Counted from the first letter of the stretch, positions 8,742 to 19,214 are shown. The stretch is 64,000 bases of DNA from Pseudoflavonifractor phocaeensis (GCF_021531815.1 NZ_JADYUM010000011.1:22923-86922); one strand, 5' to 3'. Notes: a model not told the origin generated them from the sequence alone. Made by a program: numbers and translations.

Positions 8742-8963
8742 ATGGACATTGTGGCAAAAGTCAATGAGCTGGTGGAGACCATTACCAAGGACGAGAAATT
8801 GATGGCGCAGTTCAAGAAGGACCCCGTCAAGGCGGTGCAGGGACTGGTGAAGGGCCTGGACCTGGACGACGAGGTGCTGGACAAGCTGGTCAAGGGCATC
8901 CAGGGCAAAATGGGCGCGGACAAGGTGGCCGGGGCCCTCAGCGGACTGAAAAAGCTGTTTTGA
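8742..8963 (+). CDS. 73-residue charged alpha-helical protein, function unknown
   Basis: The short product (MDIVAKVNELVETITKDEKL...) is rich in Lys, Asp, Leu and Val and predicted to be almost wholly helical, with DPVKAVQGLVKG in the middle and GLKKLF at the end. Similar small proteins are widespread in Clostridia without known function. It is likely real because it has a strong AAGGAGGAA ribosome-binding site, its own TTGACA promoter and a long perfect terminator directly downstream. No signal peptide or metal-binding motif is present. Confidence 0.75.
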   Translation: MDIVAKVNELVETITKDEKLMAQFKKDPVKAVQGLVKGLDLDDEVLDKLVKGIQGKMGADKVAGALSGLKKLF

Positions 8964-8971
8964 CAACCATA

Positions 8972-9009
8972 ACACCGGGCGCGGGAAATTCCCCGCGCCC
9001 GGTGTTTTT
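8972..9009 (+). terminator. Terminator after the 73-residue protein
   Basis: The stem ACACCGGGCGCGGG / CCCGCGCCCGGTGT with a short AT-rich loop is followed by TTTTTAT. Confidence 0.85.
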
Positions 9010-9024
9010 ATGGCACATATGGTA

Positions 9025-9060
9025 TATAAAAAGAGGCGCCGCTGTCAAAGCGGCGCCTCT
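9025..9060 (-). terminator. Terminator of gap
   Basis: Read on the reverse strand, AGAGGCGCCGCT pairs with AGCGGCGCCTCT (9032-9060) and is followed by a T-run, 19 bases after the gap stop codon. Confidence 0.85.
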
Positions 9061-9078
9061 TGCAGAAGCGGGATAAGA

Positions 9079-10468
<1,390 letters not shown>

Positions 10469-11497
10469 ATGCCTGATTTGAATGATCTGCTCGCCTGTTT
10501 TCCGGAGGCCGCCGTTCTGATCCAGGGGGACCGGATCGCCGCGGCCAACCCCATGGCCAGGCACTATCTGCCCCAACTGGAGCCGGGTGCCCCGGTCCCC
10601 TCCTGGTTCCCGCCCCTCTCGGAGGAGGCCCCCCGGTCCGGCGTCTTTACCGCCGGACTGAGCCGCTATGCCTTCCGCCTGGCCGGGACTTCCGGCGGGC
10701 TTTGGCTCACCTTTCAGCCCGCCCCCCTTACCGCCCTCACTGACACCCAGCTGGACGGGGCGCTGCGCCAGCTACGTACCTTCCTGGGGGAATTACTGGT
10801 GGGTTCGGAGGAGCTTTCCGGTCCCGGCCACCCGGAGCTGAAAAAGAGCTTCCACCGGCTGTTCCGGCTGGTGGACAATCTGGACTTTATGCGTCTGGCC
10901 GGGAGCGGGGACGGCGTCCCCTTCCGCCCGGTCACCATGGATCTGGCTGGGCTGTGCCGCCAGACCTGCGCCGAGGCCGCCCCTCTGCTCCGTGACGCGG
11001 GGGTGGAACTGGATTACCAGTCCCCCCTCTCCTCCCTGCTGGTCCCCGGCGACCCCCAACTGCTTCGCCGCCTGCTGCTGGAGCTGATCGCCAACGCCGC
11101 CCGGGCGCCGGGTCAGGACCGGATCGAAGTCCGCCTCCGCAGCCAGGGCGGGCGGGCGGTGCTCACCCTCTCCGGCAACGGCGCCCCGCCCACCCAGCGC
11201 CAACTGGCCGCCATGCTCCAGCAGGACACCGACCAGCGCCTCCCCATGGCCGGGTCCGGGGCCGGCCTGGGCCTGCCCATCGCCCGGCATATTGCCTCCC
11301 TCCACCAGGGTTCCCTGCTGGTGGACCTGGGGCAGGAGGCCCCCACCACCATTCTCTCCCTTCCCACCGGTCCCCTGGACCCCCGTGTTCCGGTGCGCTC
11401 CCCCATCCTCCAGCAGGACGGCGGACTGTCCCCCTTGCTGGTGGCCCTGTCCGACGTGCTGCCCGCCGGACTGTTTGCCCTGGACGATGACAGCTGA
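10469..11497 (+). CDS. Orphan histidine-kinase-like protein with degenerate motifs
   Basis: The 342-residue soluble protein has a PAS-like N terminus (CFPEAAVLIQGDRIAAANPMA), a helical linker and a GHKL ATPase domain. The N-box LLLELIANAARAP and the G2 box GSGAGLGLPIARHI are well kept. In the H-box position LRQLRTFL aligns with the usual SHELRTPL, so Arg replaces the phosphoacceptor His. In the G1 position LSGNGAPP lacks the adenine-contacting Asp. It could be a pseudokinase or a regulator acting by binding. No response regulator or membrane segment is nearby. An 80-residue tail follows the ATPase domain. Confidence 0.75.
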   Translation: MPDLNDLLACFPEAAVLIQGDRIAAANPMARHYLPQLEPGAPVPSWFPPLSEEAPRSGVFTAGLSRYAFRLAGTSGGLWLTFQPAPLTALTDTQLDGALRQLRTFLGELLVGSEELSGPGHPELKKSFHRLFRLVDNLDFMRLAGSGDGVPFRPVTMDLAGLCRQTCAEAAPLLRDAGVELDYQSPLSSLLVPGDPQLLRRLLLELIANAARAPGQDRIEVRLRSQGGRAVLTLSGNGAPPTQRQLAAMLQQDTDQRLPMAGSGAGLGLPIARHIASLHQGSLLVDLGQEAPTTILSLPTGPLDPRVPVRSPILQQDGGLSPLLVALSDVLPAGLFALDDDS

Positions 11498-11581
11498 CTC
11501 CCGCGCCCGGAAGCCCTCCACCCGCTTCCGGGCGTTTTCCCGGATTTTCCCGTTTCTTCCCCGGATTCCCAGGAAAATCCC

Positions 11582-11610
11582 TTGACGCTCCCTCTCCCCC
11601 GTTGTAAAAT
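11582..11610 (+). promoter_or_regulatory. Strong promoter for the DUF1846 gene
   Basis: TTGACG (11582-11587), exactly 17 bases, then TAAAAT (11605-11610), about 40 bases before the ATG at 11649. Confidence 0.75.
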
Positions 11611-11648
11611 GTTTGGGTGTATTTTGATGAAAAAAGGCGGTGATTGTC

Positions 11649-13136
11649 ATGGCCAAAGGGGGCTTTGACAACCAGCAGTATCTGCGTCTCCAATCCCAGC
11701 ACATCCGGGACCGGATCGCCCAGTTCGGCGGCAAGCTGTATTTGGAGTTCGGCGGCAAGCTCTTTGACGACTACCACGCCTCCCGGGTCCTGCCCGGTTT
11801 TGAGCCGGACAGCAAGATCCGGATGCTGGAGCAGCTGAAGGACAAGGCGGAGATCATCATTGCCATCAACGCCGGCGACATTGAGAAAAACAAGGTCCGG
11901 GGCGACTTGGGCATCACCTATGACAGCGACGTGCTGCGGCTCATCGACATTTTCCGCTCCCGGGGCCTGTATGTGGGCAGCGTGGTGGTCACCCGCTACA
12001 CCGGCCAGCCCGCCGCCGACGCCTTCCAGACCCGCCTGGAGAGTCTGGGCGTCCGGGTCTACCGCCACTACCCCATTGACGGCTATCCCCACAACATCGC
12101 CAAGATCGTCAGCGACGAGGGCTACGGCAGAAACGACTATATCGAGACCTCCCGCCCCCTGGTGGTGGTCACCGCCCCCGGCCCGGGCAGCGGCAAAATG
12201 GCCACCTGCCTGAGCCAGCTCTACCACGAGCACAAGCGGGGCATTGTGGCGGGCTATGCCAAGTTTGAGACCTTCCCCATCTGGAACCTGCCCCTGAAGC
12301 ACCCCGTCAACCTGGCCTACGAGGCGGCCACCGCCGACCTGGACGACGTGAACATGATCGACCCCTTCCACCTCCAGGCCTACGGGCAGACCACCGTGAA
12401 CTACAACCGGGACGTGGAGGTGTTCCCTGTCCTGTCCGCCATGTTTGAGAAGATCACCGGCAGCTGCCCCTACAAATCCCCCACCGACATGGGGGTCAAT
12501 ATGGCTGGCAACTGCATCTACGACGACGACGCCTGTCAGGAGGCCGCCAAGCAGGAGATCGTCCGGCGGTACTACGACGCCCTGTGCGAGCGCCGCCAGG
12601 GTAAGGGCTCTGACTGCGCGGTGTACAAGCTGGAGCTGCTGATGCAGCAGGCCGGCATTACCCCCGCCATCCGCCCGGTGGTGGCCGAGACCAACCGGCT
12701 GGCTGAGGAGACCGGCGAGCCCGCCATGGCTATCCAGCTGGCCGGCGGTGCCATCATCACCGGCAAGACCTCCGAGCTTATGGGCTGCTCCGCCGCCGCC
12801 CTGCTCAACGCCCTGAAAAAGCTGTCCGGGGCGGGGGGGCACGGCATCCACCTCATCGCCCAGAGCGCCATCGAGCCCATCCAGACCGTCAAGGTCCGGT
12901 ACCTGGGTTCCAACAACCCCCGGCTCCACAGCGACGAGGTGCTCATCGCCCTAGCCTCCTCCGCCAACGCCGACCCCAAGGCCGCCAAAGCCCTGGACGT
13001 ACTGGCCGAGCTAAAGGGCTGCCAGGCCCACTGCTCCGTCATCCTGTCCGCCGCCGACGCGGTGACCTATAAAAAGCTGGGCCTCCAGCTCACCTGCGAG
13101 CCCCGGTACCAGACCAACAAACTGTATCACCGATAA
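11649..13136 (+). CDS. DUF1846 (UPF0371) family protein
   Basis: The 495-residue cytoplasmic protein matches the usual length of DUF1846 proteins. Recognisable segments are GGKLYLEFGGKLFDDYHASRV near the start, TAPGPGSGKMATCLSQLYHE near residue 175 (a P-loop-like glycine cluster), and SPTDMGVNMAGNCIYDD near 275. Structures exist for the family but the enzymatic role is not established; some authors relate it to nucleotide-binding ATPases. The ATG at 11649 was chosen because AAAAGGCGG lies 8 bases upstream; a GTG at 11640 overlaps that site. The terminator at 13145-13180 closes a single-gene unit. Confidence 0.88.
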   Translation: MAKGGFDNQQYLRLQSQHIRDRIAQFGGKLYLEFGGKLFDDYHASRVLPGFEPDSKIRMLEQLKDKAEIIIAINAGDIEKNKVRGDLGITYDSDVLRLIDIFRSRGLYVGSVVVTRYTGQPAADAFQTRLESLGVRVYRHYPIDGYPHNIAKIVSDEGYGRNDYIETSRPLVVVTAPGPGSGKMATCLSQLYHEHKRGIVAGYAKFETFPIWNLPLKHPVNLAYEAATADLDDVNMIDPFHLQAYGQTTVNYNRDVEVFPVLSAMFEKITGSCPYKSPTDMGVNMAGNCIYDDDACQEAAKQEIVRRYYDALCERRQGKGSDCAVYKLELLMQQAGITPAIRPVVAETNRLAEETGEPAMAIQLAGGAIITGKTSELMGCSAAALLNALKKLSGAGGHGIHLIAQSAIEPIQTVKVRYLGSNNPRLHSDEVLIALASSANADPKAAKALDVLAELKGCQAHCSVILSAADAVTYKKLGLQLTCEPRYQTNKLYHR

Positions 13137-13144
13137 GCGCAATG

Positions 13145-13190
13145 AGGCGCCTCCGGGAGAAGGATCTCCCAGGGGCGCCTATACTTTTTG
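13145..13190 (+). terminator. Terminator after the DUF1846 gene
   Basis: AGGCGCC (13145-13151) pairs with GGCGCCT (13174-13180), enclosing a second GGGAG/CTCCC pairing. ATACTTTTT follows. Confidence 0.75.
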
Positions 13191-13286
13191 GGCGCCTGTC
13201 CCGCCCATCACTTTCGGCAGGGTTTTCCCCACATCGCACGCTCCACGCGGAGGCAAAAATTTTGTCAAATCTCACCCCTGTTTTTC

Positions 13287-13316
13287 TTGACGAGTACAGG
13301 GTGATAAGAGTACAAT
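13287..13316 (+). promoter_or_regulatory. Promoter for pyrG
   Basis: TTGACG (13287-13292), an 18-base spacer and TACAAT (13311-13316) lie about 50 bases before the pyrG ATG. The leader is too short for a classical pyrG attenuator, and no terminator is seen in it. Confidence 0.7.
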
Positions 13317-13364
13317 AACCCGGTGTTTTTCAAAACAGTGAATTGAATCGACGGAGGGATATTT

Positions 13365-14972
13365 ATGGCAGTGAAGTACATTTTCGTCACCGGCGGCGTG
13401 GTTTCCGGTCTGGGCAAGGGCATCACAGCGGCCAGTCTGGGCCGTCTGCTGAAGCAGCGGGGCCTGCGGGTGAAGGTCCAGAAGCTGGACCCCTATCTGA
13501 ACGTGGACCCGGGAACCATGAGCCCCTACCAGCACGGCGAGGTATTCGTCACCGATGACGGCGCGGAGACCGACCTGGACCTGGGCCACTATGAGCGCTT
13601 CATCGACGAAAACCTCACCTTTAATTCCTCCGTTTCCTCCGGCAAGGTGTATTGGGACGTGCTGAACCGGGAGCGCCGGGGCGACTATCTGGGCGGCACC
13701 GTCCAGATCATCCCCCACATCACCGGCGAGATCAAAAACCGCATCTACGCCCTGGACACGCCGGATACCGACGTGGCCATCGTGGAGATCGGCGGCACCG
13801 TGGGCGACATCGAGAGCCAGCCCTTCCTGGAGTCCATCCGCCAGGTGGCCGCCGAGCGGGGCCGCCAGAACGTGATGTTCGTCCACGTCTCCCTCATCGT
13901 GGCCATCCCCGGCACCGGGGAGCTGAAGAGCAAGCCCACCCAGCACTCCTGCAAGGAGCTGCTGTCCCTGGGCATCCAGCCCGACGTCATCATCTGCCGC
14001 AGCGACTATCCCGTCCCCAAGGACATTCTGGAAAAAATCTCCCTGTTCTGCAACATCCCCGTGGAGAACGCCATCCCTAACCTCACCGCCGACATTCTTT
14101 ATGAGGTCCCCCTGATGCTGGAGCGGGAGGGGCTGGCCGACGTGGTGGTCCGCCGCCTGGGGCTCATCTGCCATATGCCCGACCTGACCGAATGGGCCAC
14201 CATGGTCCACCGGGCCAAGAACCCCAAGGGCTGCGTGGAGATCGCCCTGGTGGGCAAGTATGTGGCCCTCCACGATGCCTACCTGTCCGTGGTGGAGGCC
14301 CTGACCCACGGCGGCATTGAGAACGACGTGAAGGTGAAGGTCCGCTGGGTGGACTCCGAGACCGTCACCGACGGCAACGCCGCCGAGATCCTGGCGGGGG
14401 CCGACGGCATCCTGGTCCCCGGCGGCTTCGGTGACCGGGGCATCGAGGGCAAGATCTCCGCCGTCCGCTATGCCCGGGAGCACAAGGTGCCCTTCCTGGG
14501 CATCTGCCTGGGCATGCAGATGGCGGTCATCGAGTACGCCCGCCACGTCTGCGGCATGGAGGACGCCCACTCCAGCGAGCTGTCCCGGACCACCGCCCAT
14601 CCGGTCATCGACCTGATGCCCGACCAGCGGGGGGTGACCGCCAAGGGCGGCACCATGCGCCTGGGCGCCTATCCCTGCCGCATCACCGGCCACGACACCT
14701 TTACCTATCAGGCCTACGGCTCCGACGAGATCAGCGAGCGCCACCGCCACCGCTACGAGTTCAACAACGACTACCGCCAGGTCCTCACCGACGCGGGCCT
14801 GACCCTGGCCGGCCTGTCCCCCGACCAGCGTCTGGTGGAGATCGTGGAGCTCCACGACCACCCCTGGTTCGTGGGCGTCCAGTTCCATCCGGAGCTGAAA
14901 AGCCGGCCCAACAAGGCTCATCCCCTGTTCCGGGAGTTCATCGGCGCGGCCAAGAAGCAGAAGGCCGAATAA
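13365..14972 (+). CDS. pyrG: CTP synthase
   Basis: This 535-residue enzyme aminates UTP to CTP using glutamine and ATP. The N-terminal synthetase domain starts [16 protein letters not shown] (P-loop), with [20 protein letters not shown] and [11 protein letters not shown] further on. The C-terminal class-I glutaminase domain has the nucleophile elbow GICLGMQ (Cys near 383) and the HPEL histidine/glutamate near 507. The start follows CGGAGGG. The last coding bases lie in an unusual repeat structure: a 12-bp coding segment at 14898-14909 recurs inverted at 14982-14993, and the 3' end recurs as a direct copy at 15080-15155. Confidence 0.98.
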   Translation: MAVKYIFVTGGVVSGLGKGITAASLGRLLKQRGLRVKVQKLDPYLNVDPGTMSPYQHGEVFVTDDGAETDLDLGHYERFIDENLTFNSSVSSGKVYWDVLNRERRGDYLGGTVQIIPHITGEIKNRIYALDTPDTDVAIVEIGGTVGDIESQPFLESIRQVAAERGRQNVMFVHVSLIVAIPGTGELKSKPTQHSCKELLSLGIQPDVIICRSDYPVPKDILEKISLFCNIPVENAIPNLTADILYEVPLMLEREGLADVVVRRLGLICHMPDLTEWATMVHRAKNPKGCVEIALVGKYVALHDAYLSVVEALTHGGIENDVKVKVRWVDSETVTDGNAAEILAGADGILVPGGFGDRGIEGKISAVRYAREHKVPFLGICLGMQMAVIEYARHVCGMEDAHSSELSRTTAHPVIDLMPDQRGVTAKGGTMRLGAYPCRITGHDTFTYQAYGSDEISERHRHRYEFNNDYRQVLTDAGLTLAGLSPDQRLVEIVELHDHPWFVGVQFHPELKSRPNKAHPLFREFIGAAKKQKAE

Positions 14973-14993
14973 GTCCAGCGCGGGCCGGCTTTT
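14898..14993. repeat. 12-bp inverted repeat spanning the pyrG stop codon
   Basis: AAAAGCCGGCCC at 14898-14909, within the pyrG coding sequence, has a perfect inverted copy GGGCCGGCTTTT at 14982-14993. The arms are separated by exactly 72 bases that contain the pyrG stop. An identical layout with the same 72-base separation occurs at pta. Confidence 0.85.
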
Positions 14994-15079
14994 TGCCATC
15001 TCCGGCGGTTCCCGCGCCAGCGGGGAGCCGGAGGGCATGGAATCAAGCGGGCAAAAGCGGGCAGAGCCCCGCTTTTGTC
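14994..15079. repeat. Hairpin-rich spacer between the two pyrG 3' ends
   Basis: The spacer is built of inverted repeats. An imperfect long stem has outer CTCCGGC / GCCGGAG and inner TCCCGC-gcca-GCGGGGA. It is followed by AAAAGCGGG / CCCGCTTTT at about 15054-15076. No open reading frame of note is present. Confidence 0.6.
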
Positions 15080-15155
15080 CCGGCCCAACAAGGCTCATCC
15101 CCTGTTCCGGGAGTTTACCGGCGCGGCCAAGAAGCAAGAGGCCGCTGAGGAATAA
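15080..15155 (+). pseudogene. Second, diverged copy of the pyrG 3' end
   Basis: The first 36 bases are identical to pyrG from position 14903, after which the two diverge lightly. In the same frame it reads [12 protein letters not shown] then TGAAKKQEAAEE and a TAA stop, against [10 protein letters not shown] in the intact gene. It has no start codon or ribosome-binding site and cannot be expressed alone. Because it sits next to a strong terminator, it may be the ancestral pyrG end, displaced when a short element bringing a replacement 3' end was inserted. Confidence 0.85.
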
Positions 15156-15162
15156 GCAATCT

Positions 15163-15196
15163 GCCCCGCTCCCGAACCCCTATCCGGGAGCGGGGC
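15163..15196 (+). terminator. Terminator after the displaced pyrG 3' end
   Basis: A perfect 12-bp stem, GCCCCGCTCCCG / CGGGAGCGGGGC, with a 10-base loop. The T-run is weak. Confidence 0.65.
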
Positions 15197-15262
15197 GATC
15201 TCATCGCGCGGGGCGGCGCCTCCCGTCATTCCACGGCCATTCACTTTTCCGCCCCCAGTCCC

Positions 15263-15291
15263 TTGACTTTCCCGTCCCTTTCCTCTATGAT
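15263..15291 (+). promoter_or_regulatory. Promoter for the MATE leader
   Basis: TTGACT (15263-15268), a 17-base spacer and TATGAT (15286-15291). The start codon is about 120 bases downstream, leaving a structured leader. Confidence 0.75.
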
Positions 15292-15297
15292 AAAGGC

Positions 15298-15397
15298 AGC
15301 AATTGAATGAGGTGTCCTTTGGCCGCCGGGTCAGAGGGTCACGCGCCGAACATCCCATCGTTAGGCCTTGAAGATGGGATCGTCGGCGTTTTCTTTT
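15298..15397 (+). promoter_or_regulatory. Leader with intrinsic terminator (candidate attenuator) before the MATE gene
   Basis: Between the promoter and the MATE start there is a full Rho-independent terminator: CGCCGA plus CATCCCATC (15344-15359), a 13-base loop, then GATGGGAT and TCGGCG (15373-15388), followed by TTTTCTTTTT. Upstream, CGCC and a direct repeat GGGTCA-ga-GGGTCA (about 15329-15342) could form competing structures. This geometry is expected of a ligand-, antibiotic- or ribosome-controlled attenuator. I could not match it to a riboswitch class I know. Confidence 0.6.
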
Positions 15398-15415
15398 TGA
15401 GAAGGGAGCTTTGCT

Positions 15416-16726
15416 GTGAATTCGTCCAAATGCTTTCGGGAATTTGTCCGGTTCTGTTCATTGAATGTGTTGGGGATGGTGGCGCTCTCCTGCTACGTAC
15501 TGGCGGACACCTTTTTTGTGGCCAACGGCCTGGGCCCGGACGGGCTGGCCGCCCTGAATCTGGCCATTCCCATGTACAGCTTCATCGGCGGCGTGGGGCT
15601 GATGCTGGGAATGGGCGGCGCCACCCGGTTTTCCATCGCGCGGCACCAAAACCGTTCCCATGAGAGCAATGCCGCCTTTACCCATACCCTGGCGGTGGCC
15701 GTTCTTCCCGCAGCCTTATTCTTTCTGGCCGGACTGTTTGCTTCCGGCCCCATTGCCGCCCTGCTGGGGGCCGGTGGCCCGGTGTTCTCCATGACCAGGA
15801 CCTATATCCGGGTCCTGTGCCTGTTCGCCCCCGCGTTTCTCCTGAACCACATCCTCCTCTGCTTCGTCCGGAACGACGGCGCGCCCCAGCGCTCCATGGC
15901 CGCCATGGTCACCGGGAGCCTGTCCAACATCCTGCTGGACTACATTTTCATCTTTCCCATGGACATGGGCATCTTCGGCGCGGTGCTGGCCACCGGTCTG
16001 GCGCCTCTCATCAGCCTGGCCGTCCTGTCCCCCTTCTTCCTGGGGCGGAAAAACACCTTTCACTGGGTCCCCTGCGCCCCATCCCTGCCCCTGTGCGGCA
16101 AGATCCTCTCCGCCGGACTTCCGTCCCTGGTCGCGGAGGTGTCTGCCGGCGCGGTGATGGTGGCCTTCAACTTCATTCTGCTGGGACTCCAGGGCAACCT
16201 CGGCGTGGCCGCCTACGGGGTGGTGGCCAACCTGTCCATCGTGGTGCTGGCCATCTACTCCGGCGTGGCCCAGGGCGTCCAGCCCCTGCTCAGCCAGTAC
16301 TACGGCGCGGGACAGCCGGACCGGATCAGGGATGTGCTCCGCTACGCCGTGGTCACCGTGCTGCTTCTCTCCCTCTGTTTCTATCTGGGCCTGTCCCTGG
16401 GCGCGGAGCCGCTGGCCGCCCTGTTCAACCGGGACCGGGACCCCGGGCTCCAAGCCATCGCCGTCCGGGGGCTGCAGCTCTACTTCCTCGGCTGCCCCTG
16501 GGCCGGACTGAATACCGTGCTGGCCATCTATTTCACGTCCACCGACTGTCCCCTGCCCGCCCACGTCATCTCCCTGCTCCGGGGCTTTGTTTTGATCCTG
16601 CCTCTGGCCTTCCTGCTGTCCGCTCTCTGGGACATGACCGGCCTGTGGCTCACTTTCCCCATCACCGAGGGGGCGGTAGCCGCCCTGGCTATCGTCCTGT
16701 ACGTTCTCCGGCGGCCAAACCATTGA
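15416..16726 (+). CDS. MATE-family multidrug efflux transporter
   Basis: The 436-residue protein has about twelve membrane segments in two related halves. It starts FCSLNVLGMVALSCYVLADTF, a typical MATE opening, and carries SNILLDYIFIFPMDMGIFGAV near residue 170, characteristic of MepA/DinF-like members. Such pumps export cationic drugs using sodium or proton gradients. The GTG start at 15416 has AAGGGAG 7 bases upstream. A promoter and an intrinsic terminator in the leader suggest conditional expression by transcription attenuation. A bidirectional terminator separates it from the convergent glgP. Confidence 0.93.
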   Translation: MNSSKCFREFVRFCSLNVLGMVALSCYVLADTFFVANGLGPDGLAALNLAIPMYSFIGGVGLMLGMGGATRFSIARHQNRSHESNAAFTHTLAVAVLPAALFFLAGLFASGPIAALLGAGGPVFSMTRTYIRVLCLFAPAFLLNHILLCFVRNDGAPQRSMAAMVTGSLSNILLDYIFIFPMDMGIFGAVLATGLAPLISLAVLSPFFLGRKNTFHWVPCAPSLPLCGKILSAGLPSLVAEVSAGAVMVAFNFILLGLQGNLGVAAYGVVANLSIVVLAIYSGVAQGVQPLLSQYYGAGQPDRIRDVLRYAVVTVLLLSLCFYLGLSLGAEPLAALFNRDRDPGLQAIAVRGLQLYFLGCPWAGLNTVLAIYFTSTDCPLPAHVISLLRGFVLILPLAFLLSALWDMTGLWLTFPITEGAVAALAIVLYVLRRPNH

Positions 16727-16744
16727 AGAAATCCACAGAAAAAG

Positions 16745-16785
16745 GCCCCGCCGCCCGGTACACCGGGCGGCGGGGCTTCATTTTA
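16745..16785. terminator. Bidirectional terminator MATE / glgP
   Basis: GCCCCGCCGCCCGG and CCGGGCGGCGGGGC form a perfect 14-bp stem with a 4-base loop between convergent genes. TTCATTTT follows on the forward strand. Confidence 0.8.
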
Positions 16786-16795
16786 TGCGTTCCTA

Positions 16796-19060
16796 TCAGT
16801 TCAGGTGCCAGATCTCCTCGTTATACTGCCGGATGGTCCGGTCAGAGGAGAAATAGCCGGACTTGGCGATGTTGACCAGCATCTTTTTCGCCCAGGCGTA
16901 GCGGTCGCCGTAGTCGTGGACGGCCCGCTCCTTGGCGGCGATATAGTCCTCCACATCCAGCAGAGCCATGAACCAGTCCTTGTTCTTCATGTCCTTCCAC
17001 AGGACGGACAGGCTGGCGGGGTCGCCGGTGGCCAGCAGCTCGGGGGACACCAGGAAATCCACCAGCCGCTCCACCCCGGGACGGTGGTAACAATCCAGCG
17101 GGCGGTAGCTACCTTCAGCGTACATACGGATCACGTCGTCGCTCTTGGCGCCGAAGGTGTAGATATTCTCCGGACCCACCAGCTGGGCGATCTCCACGTT
17201 GGCCCCGTCCAGGGTGCCCAGGGTGACGGCGCCGTTGGCCATGAACTTCATGTTGCCGGTGCCGCTGGCCTCCTTGGAGGCCAGGGAGATCTGCTCGGAG
17301 ATGTCGCAGGCGGGGATGAGCCGCTCGGCCCAGGTGACGTTGTAGTTTTCCACCATGGCCACCCGCAGCCAGGGCCTCACCTGGGGGTCCTGCTCAATGA
17401 GCTGCTGGAGGGTCAGGATCAGGTGGATGATGTGCTTTGCCATCACATAGGCGGGGGCTGCCTTGGCGCCAAAGATGACGGTAACGGGCCGCTCGGGCAG
17501 CTTGCCACTCTTGATCTCCAGGTACTTGTAAATGATATACAGGGCGTTCATCTGCTGGCGCTTATACTCATGGAGCCGCTTGACCTGGATGTCGAAAACG
17601 GAATCGGAGTCCAGCTCAATGCCCTGGGCGGCCCACAGCTGGCGGCACAGCTGGTTCTTATTCTCCTGCTTCACCACCAGCAGCCGGTCCAGCACCACCT
17701 TATCGTTCTGATAGGCCATCAGCCCTTCCAGCTTCTGGGTGTCCCGCCGCCAGTCGGGGCCGATGCAGTCATCGATCAGGGCGGCCAGCTCCCGGTCACA
17801 GGCCTCCAGCCAGCGGCGGAAGGTGACGCCGTTGGTCTTGTTGTTGAACTTCTGGGGGTAGAGGTCGCAGAAGGGCTTCAATTCCGAGTTCTTCAGGATC
17901 TCTGTATGGAGGGCAGCCACACCGTTGACAGAAAAGCCGTAGTGGATGTCCATATGGGCCATATGGACCCGGTTCTGGCCGTCAATAATAGATACCCGGG
18001 GATCGGGATGGGCCTCCTTCACCCGCCGGTCCAGCTCCAGGATAATGGGGACCAGCTGGGGGGCCACCCTCTGGATAAAGGCCAGGGGCCACTTCTCCAG
18101 TGCCTCGGCCAGGATGGTGTGGTTGGTGTAGGCGCAGGTACGGCCCACCTGGTCGATGGCCATGTTTACCGACATGCCCCGCTCCGTCAGCAGGCGGATG
18201 AGCTCGGGGATGACCATGGAGGGGTGGGTGTCGTTGATCTGGATCACCACGTGGTCGGCCAACTCCTCCAGGGGGTATCCCCGCTCCTCCAGCTCCTTGA
18301 GGATGAGCTGGGCCCCGGCGGACACCATGAAGTACTGCTGGTAGACCCGGAGCAGGCGGCCATTCTCATCGCTGTCATCGGGGTAGAGGAAGGAGGTCAG
18401 GTGGTGGGCGATGTCCGTCTTGTCAAAGCCGATGCCCATCCAGGGCTGGCCGGCGGGCTCCTCCACGTCAAAGAGGTGGAGCCGGTTGGCGTATCCGTTA
18501 TTCGCTCCGGGGACGGCCACGTCGTACTGGACCGCTTTCAGGTCAAACCCGCCGAAGGGGACGGTAAAGGTCCGTCCGGTGGGGATGAGCCAGCTCTCCG
18601 GCTCCAGCCAGGGGTCCGGCTCCTCAGTCTGCTTGTTGCCGGCGAATTTCTGGCGGAACAGGCCGTAGTGGTAGTTCAGGCCCACGCCGTCGCCGGGCAG
18701 TCCCAGGGCTGCAATGGAGTCCAGGAAGCAGGCGGCCAAACGGCCCAGGCCGCCGTTGCCCAGGGAGGGCTCGGGCTCCTCAGACTCGATGACCCCCAGG
18801 TCCCGGCCCATCTCGAACAGGAGGGTGCGCACCTGGTCATAGAGGCCCAGGGCCAGCAGGTTGTTGGACAGCAGCTTGCCCATGAGAAATTCCGCCGAGA
18901 AATAATACAGCTTTCGTCCCGTCTGAGGGGCGGGGCGGTCCTGGATCATCCGCCGGGTCATCAGCAGCAGGGCCTCATACAGCTGGTGGTCGCTGCACTG
19001 GTCCGGGGAGCGTTTGAACCGCTCCTGGGTCAGTTGAAACAGCTGTTCTTTCAGTTCCAT
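16796..19060 (-). CDS. glgP: Glycogen/maltodextrin phosphorylase
   Basis: This GT35 phosphorylase of about 754 residues releases glucose 1-phosphate from alpha-1,4-glucans. Conserved blocks include [19 protein letters not shown] near 95, [16 protein letters not shown] [12 protein letters not shown] near 405, and the pyridoxal-phosphate site [15 protein letters not shown] with the Schiff-base lysine near 555. It is somewhat shorter than Bacillus and E. coli enzymes (about 800 residues). The ATG at 19060 follows AGAGGAG. A TTGACG-N17-TATACT promoter (19123-19151) and a downstream GGAAACGTTTCC operator point to control by the LacI-type regulator of this locus or by a CcpA-like protein. Confidence 0.97.
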   Translation of the reverse strand: MELKEQLFQLTQERFKRSPDQCSDHQLYEALLLMTRRMIQDRPAPQTGRKLYYFSAEFLMGKLLSNNLLALGLYDQVRTLLFEMGRDLGVIESEEPEPSLGNGGLGRLAACFLDSIAALGLPGDGVGLNYHYGLFRQKFAGNKQTEEPDPWLEPESWLIPTGRTFTVPFGGFDLKAVQYDVAVPGANNGYANRLHLFDVEEPAGQPWMGIGFDKTDIAHHLTSFLYPDDSDENGRLLRVYQQYFMVSAGAQLILKELEERGYPLEELADHVVIQINDTHPSMVIPELIRLLTERGMSVNMAIDQVGRTCAYTNHTILAEALEKWPLAFIQRVAPQLVPIILELDRRVKEAHPDPRVSIIDGQNRVHMAHMDIHYGFSVNGVAALHTEILKNSELKPFCDLYPQKFNNKTNGVTFRRWLEACDRELAALIDDCIGPDWRRDTQKLEGLMAYQNDKVVLDRLLVVKQENKNQLCRQLWAAQGIELDSDSVFDIQVKRLHEYKRQQMNALYIIYKYLEIKSGKLPERPVTVIFGAKAAPAYVMAKHIIHLILTLQQLIEQDPQVRPWLRVAMVENYNVTWAERLIPACDISEQISLASKEASGTGNMKFMANGAVTLGTLDGANVEIAQLVGPENIYTFGAKSDDVIRMYAEGSYRPLDCYHRPGVERLVDFLVSPELLATGDPASLSVLWKDMKNKDWFMALLDVEDYIAAKERAVHDYGDRYAWAKKMLVNIAKSGYFSSDRTIRQYNEEIWHLN

Positions 19061-19091
19061 CGTCAAGTCTCCTCTCTGGCCTTCCAGGCCC

Positions 19092-19103
19092 GGAAACGTT
19101 TCC
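19092..19103. promoter_or_regulatory. LacI-type operator in the glgP leader
   Basis: The perfect 12-bp palindrome GGAAACGTTTCC lies about 20 bases downstream of the glgP -10, a road-block position. The same half-sites occur in front of the binding-protein gene (25284-25307). Confidence 0.75.
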
Positions 19104-19122
19104 AATTCTTGGTCACGGCGCA

Positions 19123-19151
19123 AGTATATCAGTTGCCCGCCCCAACGTCAA
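19123..19151 (-). promoter_or_regulatory. Promoter of glgP
   Basis: On the reverse strand, TTGACG (19151-19146), 17 bases and TATACT (19128-19123). Confidence 0.8.
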
Positions 19152-19214
19152 ATGGTTTTCCGTAAAATTGTGCACAATTCTTTCCCTTTTAAACCAAAAT
19201 GCCAGGGCAAACAG

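Noticed and set aside
13272..15137. 621-codon reverse open frame opposite pyrG
   Set aside because: Antisense shadow of pyrG; it crosses the duplicated 3' end only because both copies share the frame.
15307..15663. Open frame starting in the MATE leader
   Set aside because: The start has no ribosome-binding site and the frame runs through the terminator and into the MATE gene out of frame. A short leader peptide remains possible but unsupported.
16805..19165. Very long forward open frame opposite glgP
   Set aside because: It is the antisense shadow of a GC-biased gene: rich in Gly, His, Gln, Val and Leu, no ribosome-binding site, no known domain. glgP on the other strand is certain.
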